In this document: positions 1 to 8,711 of the stretch, piece by piece
Position numbering within the stretch: position 1 is the first letter of the stretch
Layout: each line of letters begins with the position of its first letter
Assembly: GCF_009827595.1 (NCBI RefSeq)
Contig: NZ_WTYT01000007.1
Coordinates: forward strand, 62,001 to 126,000
Length of the DNA: 64,000 bases
Direction: 5' to 3'
Origin: Altericroceibacterium endophyticum
GTDB taxonomy: Bacteria; Pseudomonadota; Alphaproteobacteria; Sphingomonadales; Sphingomonadaceae
Made by a program: the position numbers and the translations under genes
The notes under the pieces: model-generated
The model's database searches: none
What the model was told of the DNA's origin: nothing
The model's input: only the letters and a program-made list of their open reading frames with translations

Positions 1-183
1 GGAAAGATCATCGGCGCTCAGTTCAGTCAGATCGCCATATATTGGCACGGCGCCCAGAGCGGATAAGTCATCGGCCTGTTCGGAACGCCGATAGAGCGAG
101 AGGGGTTGGTGCCCCCTGGCGGTCAAAATCCGCGCCAAATGCCGCGCGACCTTGCCGGCTCCGCCTACGATAAATACTTTCAT
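1..183 (-). CDS. NAD(P)-binding (NmrA/atypical SDR) protein, partial
   Basis: Only the first 61 residues are inside the window; the gene runs off the left edge. It begins MKVFIVGGAGKVARHLARIL, which is a Rossmann-fold beta-alpha-beta start with the glycine pattern GGAGKVA typical of atypical short-chain dehydrogenases (NmrA / NAD(P)H-binding family), followed by a basic 'YRRSEQ' segment where NADP-preferring members bind the 2'-phosphate. The ATG start lies at 181-183 (read on the minus strand). Family-level function is nucleotide binding and possibly reduction or sugar-nucleotide epimerisation; the substrate cannot be told from the fragment. Confidence 0.75.
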   Translation of the reverse strand, partial: MKVFIVGGAGKVARHLARILTARGHQPLSLYRRSEQADDLSALGAVPIYGDLTELSADDLS

Positions 184-669
184 CACTAACCTCGCATCAT
201 GATATCAAGGGGCTCAATATGGATTTTCCATAAGGGCTTGGTTGCCTGTGATGTGAGGCGATCGACCGGCATTTCAAGCGCGGGAAGGGCATCCTCTCCG
301 ATCCAGCCTTTGGGCGGCGCCCCTGAACGCGTTGAGCCTTATTCTCTCCTGAGGAACAATGTGCCGGCGTGATGTTTCCCCGGGGAAACGGGCGATGGGT
401 TTTCCATCTGATTGTTTTTGGTTCTGCCGCGCTCTCGCACCGGGTATGAGACGGTCACCCGGCCGATCCGAGCATCATGTGAGCATATGCCGAAGGGGAG
501 GGCGGGGCGCGAGGATAACGCCATCGCCATAAGCGCTCCCTGTTTGCGCTCTGCACAGACTCCTATAACTCGTGCCGTGCCCGGTTATTTGAACCATGTC
601 TGCCAGCGAAATAGCCGGGCAAACGCTCGGAGCGTTCCTGAAGTGTCGCGTTGTTTGGCTCGGCTTGAA

Positions 670-678
670 TTATCCACA
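670..678 (+). promoter_or_regulatory. Consensus DnaA box
   Basis: The 9-mer TTATCCACA matches the DnaA-box consensus exactly. It lies about 90 bp before the direct repeats at 769-882, the arrangement usual for iteron-controlled origins. A single box can occur by chance; its value comes from the neighbouring repeats. Confidence 0.5.
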
Positions 679-768
679 GCGCGCGGCAGCGGCTTTGCGA
701 TCATTTGAAGCATTACATCAGGAGCGTGCCAAAAAATGATTCAAATATTTGCCCGCTCTGGCCGCTGT

Positions 769-882
769 CGATCCTTCAGGAACGGCGTTTCCCCGTCTAT
801 CGTACCATCAGGAACAACGCATCGATCCTTCAGGAACACAAAGACCGAACTATCGGGAACGCATGATCGTCATTTCAGGAAC
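769..882 (+). repeat. Five iteron-like direct repeats (about 22 bp period)
   Basis: Five copies of a CG(A/T)-N3-(A/T)TC(A/G)GGAAC core start at 769, 801, 823, 846 and 868, giving spacings of 32, 22, 23 and 22 bp. The core TCAGGAAC is exact in copies 1, 2, 3 and 5; copy 4 has TCGGGAAC. A 22-bp period is two helical turns, so a protein could bind all copies on the same DNA face, as plasmid Rep proteins do at iterons. An inverted partial copy (GTTCCTGAA) is at 633-641. No rep gene is adjacent within the window. Confidence 0.6.
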
Positions 883-950
883 AGGTCTGGCGCCGCGACT
901 CATTCAAAATGAAGGCCTAAGCTGCAATGCTGCGCCCTCTAACTTTTCTA

Positions 951-968
951 ACAGGTCCTATAACCTGT
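951..968. promoter_or_regulatory. Inverted repeat in AT-rich segment
   Basis: ACAGGT and ACCTGT form 6-bp arms around CCTATA, inside an AT-rich stretch (about 935-1005) that also carries CTAAC at 939-943, 948-952 and 970-974. It follows the iteron-like repeats directly and could be an operator or part of a melting region. A similar TCCTATAACT string is at 561-570. Confidence 0.3.
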
Positions 969-1376
969 CTAACTACGGAATTTTCATTTGATTTTTTGGA
1001 AAGGAGATAGGGCGCATTCAGTGCCCGTCAGCATCAAATCGGGAAACGGCGACAAGCCTGAGAATCCCACTCTATGAACGCTTAAGAGCCTCCCAGAACA
1101 TTCGGCAAGCCTTACCACGCCCATGCTAATGCCAAAATCGCCCTGTGATGCCCGCACGGAAGCGAAACCAGTTTTCGAGCCTCCGTGTTGGACCCGAACC
1201 GGAATCGCGCTCAGAAACCTCCACAGCACGGAAAGCGTTGAACGTTTTTGACGCTGCCGCACCAGTGTTTCACTCAATCCTCCTCATTCACGTCACTTGA
1301 GGCACTGTCTCAAAATGAATGAACGAACGAAGGCTCAGAGGAAATCACCCATACCGCACTGTGCGAAAGACAGTTT

Positions 1377-3515
1377 TCATTTGCCGGGCTCTACGTCACG
1401 AGCAACCTCTGGAGGTGTCAGCTCAATATGGATACCATCCTGCTCAGGCCCGTTCGGAGGCATTTGGTAGCCATGAGCAATAAGCCGCGATTCCGGCCGC
1501 AGCAGGCTCGGCACGCTGTCTGGCGAGTAGAATTCCGGTACCCGCCCGGACACGGGGTTCTTATAATGGAACCACATCGGCAGGATTGCGGGCCAGGCAA
1601 GTGTTTCGCCGGTTCCGCCGCGGAAATGCTCGGCGCGTTTTCCAAGATCGGTCATCAGGATATCAGGCGGCAGGCGTTCGACCAGCGGGCTTTGTCCTCC
1701 GCCTTGTCCGGGCGGGGTAGGGGCGACTGCCGACCATCCGCCTGCCCAGCTGTCGGTGGTCATGTAAGGCTCATCAATGGTGAGGCTCCACAGGCGCCAG
1801 ATTCCATCTTCGAGTACGGCCTGATCATTGGGGTACATACCGCTGAACAGTGCGCCGGAATAGATTCCCGAAGGCGCCGGGTCGCCAGCCTTGCGGGGCA
1901 TCGTGGTGCGCGGCTGAAACAATCTGGTACGCAGATTGGCAGAACGTCCGTCATGCGAAACATGGATCACGGGTTGGAAGCGCCAGTGAAATGAAATGCC
2001 GGGGCGCGTGGGTGGCGGATCGCCATACATGGCAGTGGCGGCGGCCATGATCCTGTCGCGTCCGATGTAAAATCCCGCGAAAGGGGAATGCTTGTTCCCC
2101 TCCTCGGCAAAGAGCGATGCCATATTAACCCATTGAAAATCATCGAGATAGTAGCCGTATGCCGATGAAACATTGACCACGCCGTCATAGGCCTGCGCGC
2201 GCGCGAGCTTTCTCCGCGCCTCGTATAATCGCTTCTCGAAGGACAGCGCGGGCCGCGATTCCTCTGTGGTATCGGTCACATCCGGTGCGGTAAGGTCATC
2301 GGTGCCCGACAGCGTGAAACCGTCAATGGTTACGCCCTTGCCCGTTACGGGATGAGGCTCGGTGAAGGCCGGCAGGATCTGCGTCAGATGTGCACTTCCG
2401 CCATGGCCCCAGCCCACGGCATAGTCCGCGCGCAGCAGTGGATAGAGGCGCATTTCGCGGATTTTCCATAGCCCGTCTTCCAGTACGAAGCGATTGCGAA
2501 ACACCGAAAATTGCCACGCGGCTTCGCCGTTATCGGCCGTGCCGGTCATGCCCAGCTCTATCCCGCGTGCGTAGGCTTCTCGTGCTCCGGGGCTTACGGT
2601 TATGATCGTGTCGAACAGGGGGTGATCGTTGAACTCGCCATGCTGCAGGGTTTGATCCCCCATGCGCTCCATGGCCTTGCGGATACCGCCGCGCCCGTCA
2701 AACTGTCCCGCACCAGCGATTTCCACCTGCGCATCGCGGGCGAAGAGATCGACCACATCATCCCACATCTTACGATCGACATAATAGCCATAGGCGTTTT
2801 GCAGGTTGCGCACGGCATCTTCGGCATTGAGCGCGGCGATCCTGTCTTCGAGTACATCCAGGCTCGCTTCGGCAAGAGCTGGCGAGGGCGGGGCAGGGGG
2901 AATGGGAATGCCGGTTTCATCGAGCGTGAAATGATAGGGGATCTGCGGCAATTCCTGCCCCCCGGCATTGCTCCACCCGGTTTCATAATCGCCTTCATAT
3001 TGGGGGTAGAAATGCAGCTTGGAAAATTTCCAGACACCATTGTCCAAAACGAATTCATTCTCGAAAATGCCGCCTTCGATGGATGTTTCGCCGCTGCCAT
3101 CGCCAGCCATTATCAGGCCCAGCCACCGGCCCTTGGCGCTCTTTCCGTCGATCGAGAGATTAACCAGGGGGTCTTCGATGAAAGGGGCTCGCAGTGCCCC
3201 GTCGCTCAGGCCTCTTGTGCCGCCAAGCCTGTTCTTGAGCCATTCCGCGATTTCACCGCGCCCATGGACCGTCGTTTCGCCCCAGATCAATGTGGCATCC
3301 TGGCTAAAGAGATCGGCCATTTCCGGCCAGAGCGCGAATTGCGCATATTGAGCGTAGAAGCGCTGGAGATCCTTCACCGCGCGCAGGGACTGCGTTCTGC
3401 TTACATCGCGATCAAGTGCGGCCAGTTCAGCGCTGGCAGGGGGCTCTGCCTGAGCCGGAGCGCCGATCAGCAGAACAGACAGGCTCAGAAACGGATGGAA
3501 CCCTGATAGTTTCAC
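1377..3515 (-). CDS. Exported protein with three NTF2/SnoaL-like domains
   Basis: A 712-residue protein with a Sec signal peptide (first ~23 residues, ending APAQA) and three tandem cone-shaped NTF2/SnoaL-like domains. Each domain opens with a recognisable helix: 'VKDLQRFYAQYAQF' near residue 47, 'VRNLQNAYGYYVDRKMWDDV' near 237 and 'VVNVSSAYGYYLDDFQW' near 449, each followed by a 'LF..DA/EG' segment and a beta sheet. The fold houses hydratases, isomerases, cyclases or non-catalytic binders, so the activity is unknown. GTG start with an AGGAG site 8 bases upstream. It is divergent from the AraC regulator at 3810 and paralogous to the 632-residue protein at 23304-25202, which has the same three-domain plan. 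Confidence 0.8.
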   Translation of the reverse strand: MKLSGFHPFLSLSVLLIGAPAQAEPPASAELAALDRDVSRTQSLRAVKDLQRFYAQYAQFALWPEMADLFSQDATLIWGETTVHGRGEIAEWLKNRLGGTRGLSDGALRAPFIEDPLVNLSIDGKSAKGRWLGLIMAGDGSGETSIEGGIFENEFVLDNGVWKFSKLHFYPQYEGDYETGWSNAGGQELPQIPYHFTLDETGIPIPPAPPSPALAEASLDVLEDRIAALNAEDAVRNLQNAYGYYVDRKMWDDVVDLFARDAQVEIAGAGQFDGRGGIRKAMERMGDQTLQHGEFNDHPLFDTIITVSPGAREAYARGIELGMTGTADNGEAAWQFSVFRNRFVLEDGLWKIREMRLYPLLRADYAVGWGHGGSAHLTQILPAFTEPHPVTGKGVTIDGFTLSGTDDLTAPDVTDTTEESRPALSFEKRLYEARRKLARAQAYDGVVNVSSAYGYYLDDFQWVNMASLFAEEGNKHSPFAGFYIGRDRIMAAATAMYGDPPPTRPGISFHWRFQPVIHVSHDGRSANLRTRLFQPRTTMPRKAGDPAPSGIYSGALFSGMYPNDQAVLEDGIWRLWSLTIDEPYMTTDSWAGGWSAVAPTPPGQGGGQSPLVERLPPDILMTDLGKRAEHFRGGTGETLAWPAILPMWFHYKNPVSGRVPEFYSPDSVPSLLRPESRLIAHGYQMPPNGPEQDGIHIELTPPEVARDVEPGK

Positions 3516-3809
3516 TGAGATTCTCCTGCATCACCATTGCATAATTTTCAGGAGAACCATGTCCATCGCGGCAATAGGCCGCAAGCAAGCGGGCCTGACT
3601 GCAAGAAATGTTGCGATCTTAGAGCCATCTCAGTCAAAAATGAGGGTGATTTACCGCTGAAAGTTTCCTGCAACACGCGCTATTATACGCGGTCCCTGCA
3701 AGGGGAGTGCGTAGCAGGACAGGAATTCAGACTCCCCACTATGAGAAATGGCGGCCTCGGCCGTTGATTGACGACTGCTCTTAGAAGGCAGCGTCGCTGG
3801 AGAGGACAT

Positions 3810-4766
3810 ATGATGGAATGTTTGACCACGGACGGTTTGCCAAGTGTCGGGCGGGCCGCTGCCTGGGGCGAAATCTATGCCACCCGCATGAGCCATGTCG
3901 AGTTCGTGCCGGGTAACAAGAGCAAATTCGATGCCGAGCTGAAGGTTGGGCGGTTCGGTCCGGTAAAACTCGCGCGCCTGTCGGTTGATAATTGCAGTAT
4001 TGAACGCAAGCAGAGCCATATCGTCCATGGTTCAAGCCGGTTGTTCAATTTCCTGCTTCAGGCGGAAGGGGCAAGCACCTTCTGTCATTGCGGCAAGGAA
4101 TCAGAACTGGCGGCGGGTGACTTCGTGTTGTGCGATACGGGGCTGCCGCATTATTTCATGACCAATGGCCCATCGGTTACCGTGATGGTGCGTGTGCCCG
4201 GCGAAGTCCTGCGCACATATCTGCCCACTCCCGGACAATTTTGCGGACAGCGTCTTGGCCGGGCCAGCGGGGTGACCGGATCGGTCGCCGCGATGGTGCA
4301 GGAGCTCAGCAATGATGGCGGAAACATCGATTCCCTGCATGAGGCCCGCGTTGCGCGCTATCTGCTCGAAATGATCTCCATGTCCTACATGATGGGGGTG
4401 GAAACCAGTCAGGATACGTCGGCCATAGCGTGGCAGAGACGCAAGGATGTGATTGAATTTATTGAAGACAATTTGCGGGATTCGGAATTGTCGCCGGCTT
4501 CGATCTCTGACGGCCTGAAGATTTCCTCGCGCTATCTGCGCACGATTTTCGCGTCTGGTGGGGAAAAGATGAGCACCTATATTCTGCGCCGCAGGCTGGA
4601 GGAATGTGCCCGGCAGATGGCCAACCCGGCATGGGCTGCCCATACGCTGACCGAAATTGCCTTCTCATGGGGCTTCAACAGCGCGGCGCATTTTACCCGG
4701 ACCTTCAATGACAAATACGGCGTTTCTCCGCGCGAATATCGCAAGCAGATGTTGATCAGGCCATGA
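3810..4766 (+). CDS. AraC-family transcriptional regulator
   Basis: About 318 residues: an N-terminal cupin-like sensing region (AraC-binding-like, including the 'GDFVLCDTGLPHYF' stretch) and a C-terminal two-helix-turn-helix AraC domain ('SISDGLKISSRYLRTIF' and 'LTEIAFSWGFNSAAHFTR', ending 'YGVSPREYRKQ'). The ATG at 3810 is preferred because GGAGAGG lies just upstream; the frame is open from a TTG at 3768 but that lacks a good ribosome site. It sits between the triple-NTF2 gene (divergent) and a TonB receptor (same strand), so it probably controls both. It is a clear paralogue of the regulator at 33146-34099. Confidence 0.88.
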   Translation: MMECLTTDGLPSVGRAAAWGEIYATRMSHVEFVPGNKSKFDAELKVGRFGPVKLARLSVDNCSIERKQSHIVHGSSRLFNFLLQAEGASTFCHCGKESELAAGDFVLCDTGLPHYFMTNGPSVTVMVRVPGEVLRTYLPTPGQFCGQRLGRASGVTGSVAAMVQELSNDGGNIDSLHEARVARYLLEMISMSYMMGVETSQDTSAIAWQRRKDVIEFIEDNLRDSELSPASISDGLKISSRYLRTIFASGGEKMSTYILRRRLEECARQMANPAWAAHTLTEIAFSWGFNSAAHFTRTFNDKYGVSPREYRKQMLIRP

Positions 4767-4900
4767 TGGCTCAGGAGCGGCTGCGTCCGCTCAGCCGGGT
4801 GCGCCTGTCAGGCAAATAGTCGCGCCTGCGCGGTAAAGTTAGCGCCGATCCGCGCACCTAATCTCCTCTCAATCACAAATATAAGTGAGAGGGGATTACG

Positions 4901-7492
4901 ATGCGAAAGTTCATTGCTGTGGCGGCAACTTCCATAGCCGCTTTGACTGCGTCTCAGTCAGCCTATGCTCAGGAGCCGGAACGGGGGCCAAGTGATGCGG
5001 CGCAAGGGCAGGGGCAAAGCGAGCCCCGCCGTGCGGGCATGGAAGAAATCGTTGTCACCGCCACCAAGGTGGCCACCAATGTGCAGGATGTGCCGATCGC
5101 GATCACCGCGATAACCTCCGATGCGCTGGAGGAACGCGGGCTGCAGACAGCTTCTGATCTTGGCGCAATCGTACCGAATGCCACTTTCCGAAAATCACAG
5201 GGGATCTATGGTCCCGCCGTTTCGGTCTATCTGCGCGGTATCGGCCAGACCGACCCGCAATTTTCCGGCGAGCCGGCCGTCGCCTATTACATAGACGACG
5301 TCTATTATCCCTTCCTGTTCGGGTCGCAATTCGACCTGCTCGACCTCGACCATGTCGAGGTGCTACGTGGTCCGCAGGGCACACTGTTCGGTCGCAATTC
5401 GATCGCTGGCGCGGTCAATATGGTGAGCAAGACCCCCAGCCTGACGGATGCCAGCGCATTCGTCGAAGTAACGGTCGGGTCCTATGATCGCCGGGATGCC
5501 AGAGCGGGCTTTTCTGTCCCTGTGACCGATAATCTGGCGCTGGGCGCGTCCTTCGTATCGAAGAAGCGCACCGGCTATCAGGACATGGTGGATTTCAGCT
5601 GCCAGATGTACAAGGACGGCACGCCTGAGCTGGCCGGATCTTTCCCTTTTCAAACTCCGAAGACGACCTTCGGGCCCGGACAGGAACCGGATAGCTGCGT
5701 TTTCGACCATCTGGGGGGCGAGGATACGCGGGCGATCAGAGGATCGCTCTACTGGGAGCCGACCGATGGTGTCTCGCTCTCCATCTCGGCCGATTATCTT
5801 GATCAGAATGACGAGATTACGGCGGAATATATCTTCGAAACCGATTATGCGCAGACCACGACACGCGGCAATTTCGTCACCGCTTTCGATCAGTTTTCCA
5901 TCCCCGGGGAGACGCCATTCCGATGGGATGAGCGCTTTGAAACGGGCGACCCCTACAAGACCTATGACAATTACTGCGATGCCTTCCCGGCCGGGACCAA
6001 CATTGAGGGCAATACCTATTACAACGGTTCGGTTTTCCGCGGCGGCAAGTGCTATGGCAACACGGTTCCGCTCAAAAACCGGGGCGTGCAGGGCAAGCTG
6101 ATCGTTGGCCTGACAGACAGCGTCGATTTCACGGCCATTGCAGGCTGGCGGGCGCTCGACATGTCCTTTGGCGCGGCCTCGGATGGAACGCCGCTGAATG
6201 ATTCCATCATCTTCCATTCCTATGATGAAGATCATGTCACGGGCGAATTGCGCCTGACCGGCCAGCATGACTGGCTCGATTGGGTCGGGGGCGTGTTCTA
6301 TTACAAGGGCACGGCCCTGCACCTGGGGCAGCCGCAAGGCGTCAGGGCAGGGACCCAGCGGTATCAGACCGATACCTATAAGCCCGAATCCATCGCCGGT
6401 TACGCCAATGCCATTCTACGCCCGACCGACCGGCTCAGCCTGACGGGTGGCCTGCGCTATTCGGATGACAAGAAGGTCGTCGATTTCAACAGCATCAATG
6501 ATGGCACGCCTCCCGGCCAGACCGAATTCGTTGCCGGGGGTGTCAGCACGATCTTCGACATCACCATTGCCACCAAACGGTGGGACTGGAAGGCGGGGAT
6601 CGATTATGAACTGACGCCGGATGTGCTTGTCTACGCCTCGGCGGGGTCGGGATATCGCCTGCCGGGCTTCAACGCGCGGCCGTCACAGCCCGGGCAGGAG
6701 GGGCAGACGGCGGGCGAGGCCCTGATCAGCTATGAAATAGGGGCCAAGGCCGAGCTGCTGGATCGGCGTTTGCGGCTCAATGTTGCCGTATTCCAGATGG
6801 ATTTCACCGAACGACCGGCGGGTTTCTCCGGCCAGGAGGCCCAGCTGACCGATGATCTGCAAGGGTTCGTGCCGGGGGATTCCACGGTTGTGCCCGATGG
6901 CCCGGCCGGCACATCCTACAGCGATGCCTTCAGCAGTTGCCGCCCCTATGATGCCGGGACCGACGGGCCGCGCAATGTTGACGGCGGGGTGGGTGTCAAT
7001 TGCGTCGCCCGGGCGTTTAATTATGCGCTGGCTGATGGAACCATCAGGGGCTTCGAAGGGGAAATCGAGGCCGAACCCATCGATGGGCTGCGGATCAACG
7101 GATCGGTCGGCTATAATACATTCAAAGCACCCGATCTCGATCGCCGCACCTCGGTTCCTGACTGGACCGCGAGTGGCGGGATTCAGTACGACATCCGCAC
7201 CGACATGCTGCACGGCACGATCACGCCGCGCCTCGATTGGTTCTACACCGGCAAGATCGCCTATAATTCGGCTCTACCCGAATATGACGGACCAGCCTAT
7301 TCGGTGTTCAACGGCCGGATTACCTACGCCAATGAAGACCATGATTTCGAAGTCGCGCTGGGTGCGACCAATCTCTTCAACAAGTTCTATTATCGCCAGA
7401 AAATCATCTTCCAGGCCTTCGGTCTGCCGACCAATCTTGGTCAGCCAGCGCCGCCGAGGGAATGGTATCTGAGCTTCAAGAAACGTTTCTGA
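4901..7492 (+). CDS. TonB-dependent outer-membrane receptor
   Basis: 863 residues with a Sec signal peptide (to about residue 24, 'SAYAQ'), a TonB-box-like 'EEIVVTATK' near residue 48, a plug domain with 'VEVLRGPQGTLFGRNSIAGAVN', and a long beta-barrel ending in 'FKKRF' with terminal Phe, the outer-membrane targeting signature. It should import a substrate across the outer membrane with energy from TonB/ExbBD. A good ribosome site (GAGAGGGG) precedes the ATG. It is closely related to the receptor at 29495-32041: the plug ('DVYYP.L.GSQFDLLDL') and the C-terminus ('GATNLFNKFYYR') are nearly the same. Substrate unknown. Confidence 0.93.
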   Translation: MRKFIAVAATSIAALTASQSAYAQEPERGPSDAAQGQGQSEPRRAGMEEIVVTATKVATNVQDVPIAITAITSDALEERGLQTASDLGAIVPNATFRKSQGIYGPAVSVYLRGIGQTDPQFSGEPAVAYYIDDVYYPFLFGSQFDLLDLDHVEVLRGPQGTLFGRNSIAGAVNMVSKTPSLTDASAFVEVTVGSYDRRDARAGFSVPVTDNLALGASFVSKKRTGYQDMVDFSCQMYKDGTPELAGSFPFQTPKTTFGPGQEPDSCVFDHLGGEDTRAIRGSLYWEPTDGVSLSISADYLDQNDEITAEYIFETDYAQTTTRGNFVTAFDQFSIPGETPFRWDERFETGDPYKTYDNYCDAFPAGTNIEGNTYYNGSVFRGGKCYGNTVPLKNRGVQGKLIVGLTDSVDFTAIAGWRALDMSFGAASDGTPLNDSIIFHSYDEDHVTGELRLTGQHDWLDWVGGVFYYKGTALHLGQPQGVRAGTQRYQTDTYKPESIAGYANAILRPTDRLSLTGGLRYSDDKKVVDFNSINDGTPPGQTEFVAGGVSTIFDITIATKRWDWKAGIDYELTPDVLVYASAGSGYRLPGFNARPSQPGQEGQTAGEALISYEIGAKAELLDRRLRLNVAVFQMDFTERPAGFSGQEAQLTDDLQGFVPGDSTVVPDGPAGTSYSDAFSSCRPYDAGTDGPRNVDGGVGVNCVARAFNYALADGTIRGFEGEIEAEPIDGLRINGSVGYNTFKAPDLDRRTSVPDWTASGGIQYDIRTDMLHGTITPRLDWFYTGKIAYNSALPEYDGPAYSVFNGRITYANEDHDFEVALGATNLFNKFYYRQKIIFQAFGLPTNLGQPAPPREWYLSFKKRF

Positions 7493-7499
7493 TGTTCAT

Positions 7500-7532
7500 C
7501 CCCGGTCGGCCCACGCGCCGGCCGGGGCTTTG
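7500..7532 (+). terminator. Hairpin after the TonB receptor gene
   Basis: CCCCGGTCGG (7500-7509) pairs with CCGGCCGGGG (7518-7527), with one G-T pair, followed by CTTTGTTT. It lies 8 bp after the receptor stop codon and fits a rho-independent terminator with a weak T-tract. Confidence 0.6.
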
Positions 7533-7574
7533 TTTGCTGCCGGTGCACAATGCTGCGCCTGAATAGGAGGCGGC

Positions 7575-8528
7575 GTGACCGTTTGGGGAAAAGAAAAGAC
7601 TATGACGCTGCGGCTGTTCGACACGCATGCCCATCTGATCGCTGATGATTGGGACGCTTACCCGGCACAAGCTTTCACGGCGGATCTGCCGGTGCCCGAT
7701 CGCCCCGATTATACGATGACGGCCGATCATCTGATCACGCTGATGGACCGGCATTCCGTCAGGCGGGCCTGCCTGGTGCAGCGGGGTCATGTCTATGGCT
7801 ATGACAACAGCTACATCATCAATTCTGCGCATCGTTATCCCGAGCGACTGCATCCGGTGGTGATCCTCGACACGCAAGACCCGGACACGCCGACACGTTA
7901 TCATCGCATGGTGCGCGATGATCATGTCGCTGGTTTCCGCATGGCCAATAGCCGCCCGTGGCTCCTCGATACGGCCTGGCTCAGCTCACCTGCGGCGATG
8001 GACGTCTGGCGGATTTGCGCGGATCTGGGCACGCCCGTCACGCTGATCTTCTTCATGAACCAATTGCCGTACCTCCTGCCGCTGCTGAAGATGCTGGCGC
8101 AGGAATTCGCCGATTTGCCGATTATTCTGGATCACGGCGCGATGCCGTTCGGCATGACACAATATGAGGTCGCGCTGGCCGAGGAAGCGGGGCGGGCGGT
8201 GACCATGCCGGCACCACCCGATTTCGGTATCGATACCACAATCGCGATCTTTGAAGATGTGCCCAATGTTCATTTCAAGATCACCGAAATCAATATGGAG
8301 CGGCTGATCAAGGCAGACCGGCTACCGCAGCATTTGCTGCGCCGGATGGTCGACAGTTTCGGCCCGGATCGCCTCATTTGGGGCTCCGACATCGGGCAAA
8401 GCATGTTGTGGGACTATGCCGAAAAGGTTTCCATGGCGCAGCAGGCTACGCAGTGGCTGACAGAGGCGGAAACGGCCCGCTTTCTGCATGACAATGCTGC
8501 CCGGCTCTATGGTTTCGGGGACGCGTGA
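7575..8528 (+). CDS. Amidohydrolase-2 family protein (lactonase-like TIM barrel)
   Basis: 317 residues, no signal peptide, so cytoplasmic. The first strand carries the metal motif 'FDTHAH', followed later by 'ILDHGAMPF' and 'LIWGSDIG', all features of the amidohydrolase-2 family (COG3618), which includes sugar lactonases and the pyrone-dicarboxylate hydrolase LigI as well as decarboxylases. The GTG at 7575 follows AGGAGG by 4 bases; ATG 7602 is the alternative start and would fit the paralogue's N-terminus better. It is related to the proteins at 13459-14436 and 25199-26086. Probably hydrolyses a lactone or cleaves a C-C bond; substrate not determinable. Confidence 0.85.
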   Translation: MTVWGKEKTMTLRLFDTHAHLIADDWDAYPAQAFTADLPVPDRPDYTMTADHLITLMDRHSVRRACLVQRGHVYGYDNSYIINSAHRYPERLHPVVILDTQDPDTPTRYHRMVRDDHVAGFRMANSRPWLLDTAWLSSPAAMDVWRICADLGTPVTLIFFMNQLPYLLPLLKMLAQEFADLPIILDHGAMPFGMTQYEVALAEEAGRAVTMPAPPDFGIDTTIAIFEDVPNVHFKITEINMERLIKADRLPQHLLRRMVDSFGPDRLIWGSDIGQSMLWDYAEKVSMAQQATQWLTEAETARFLHDNAARLYGFGDA

Positions 8529-8711
8529 GATGCTCCGCGATCGCTTCCGCTGCCGCCCGAACGCGCAAACCCGAACGACAAGGCTCGCATTCTTGACCGT
8601 ACCGTCTCGCGTCCGGTTTTCGTTTGCTCCGCATCTGGCGCGGCCAATAGTCTTGGCAGGCCATCCGACCTGCCGATTGAACCGCGTGCGGATGGCGGAA
8701 GGATGCAGACT

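Larger units (their letters stand above)
184..1376. other. Gene-poor 1.2 kb region with origin-like signals
   Basis: No reading frame here has convincing coding character: the frames at 339-530, 412-708, 749-991 and 984-1277 resemble no family I recognise, and one runs through repeats. What it does hold is a DnaA box, a set of direct repeats and an AT-rich segment with an inverted repeat, listed separately. A 20-codon frame on the minus strand, starting near 1274 after an AGGAGG sequence, is too short to call. Confidence 0.5.

Noticed and set aside
749-991. 80-codon open frame over the direct repeats
   Set aside because: It is open by chance through repeated DNA; its sequence repeats 'DPSG(T)' only because of the repeats, and no ribosome site precedes it.
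984-1277. 97-codon frame on the minus strand with AGGAGG nearby
   Set aside because: No family resemblance, mixed codon use, and the ribosome site is too close to the TTG start; left as non-coding.
2511-3506. 331-codon frame opposite the triple-NTF2 gene
   Set aside because: Antisense shadow of a gene with clear signal peptide and domains; long only because of high GC.
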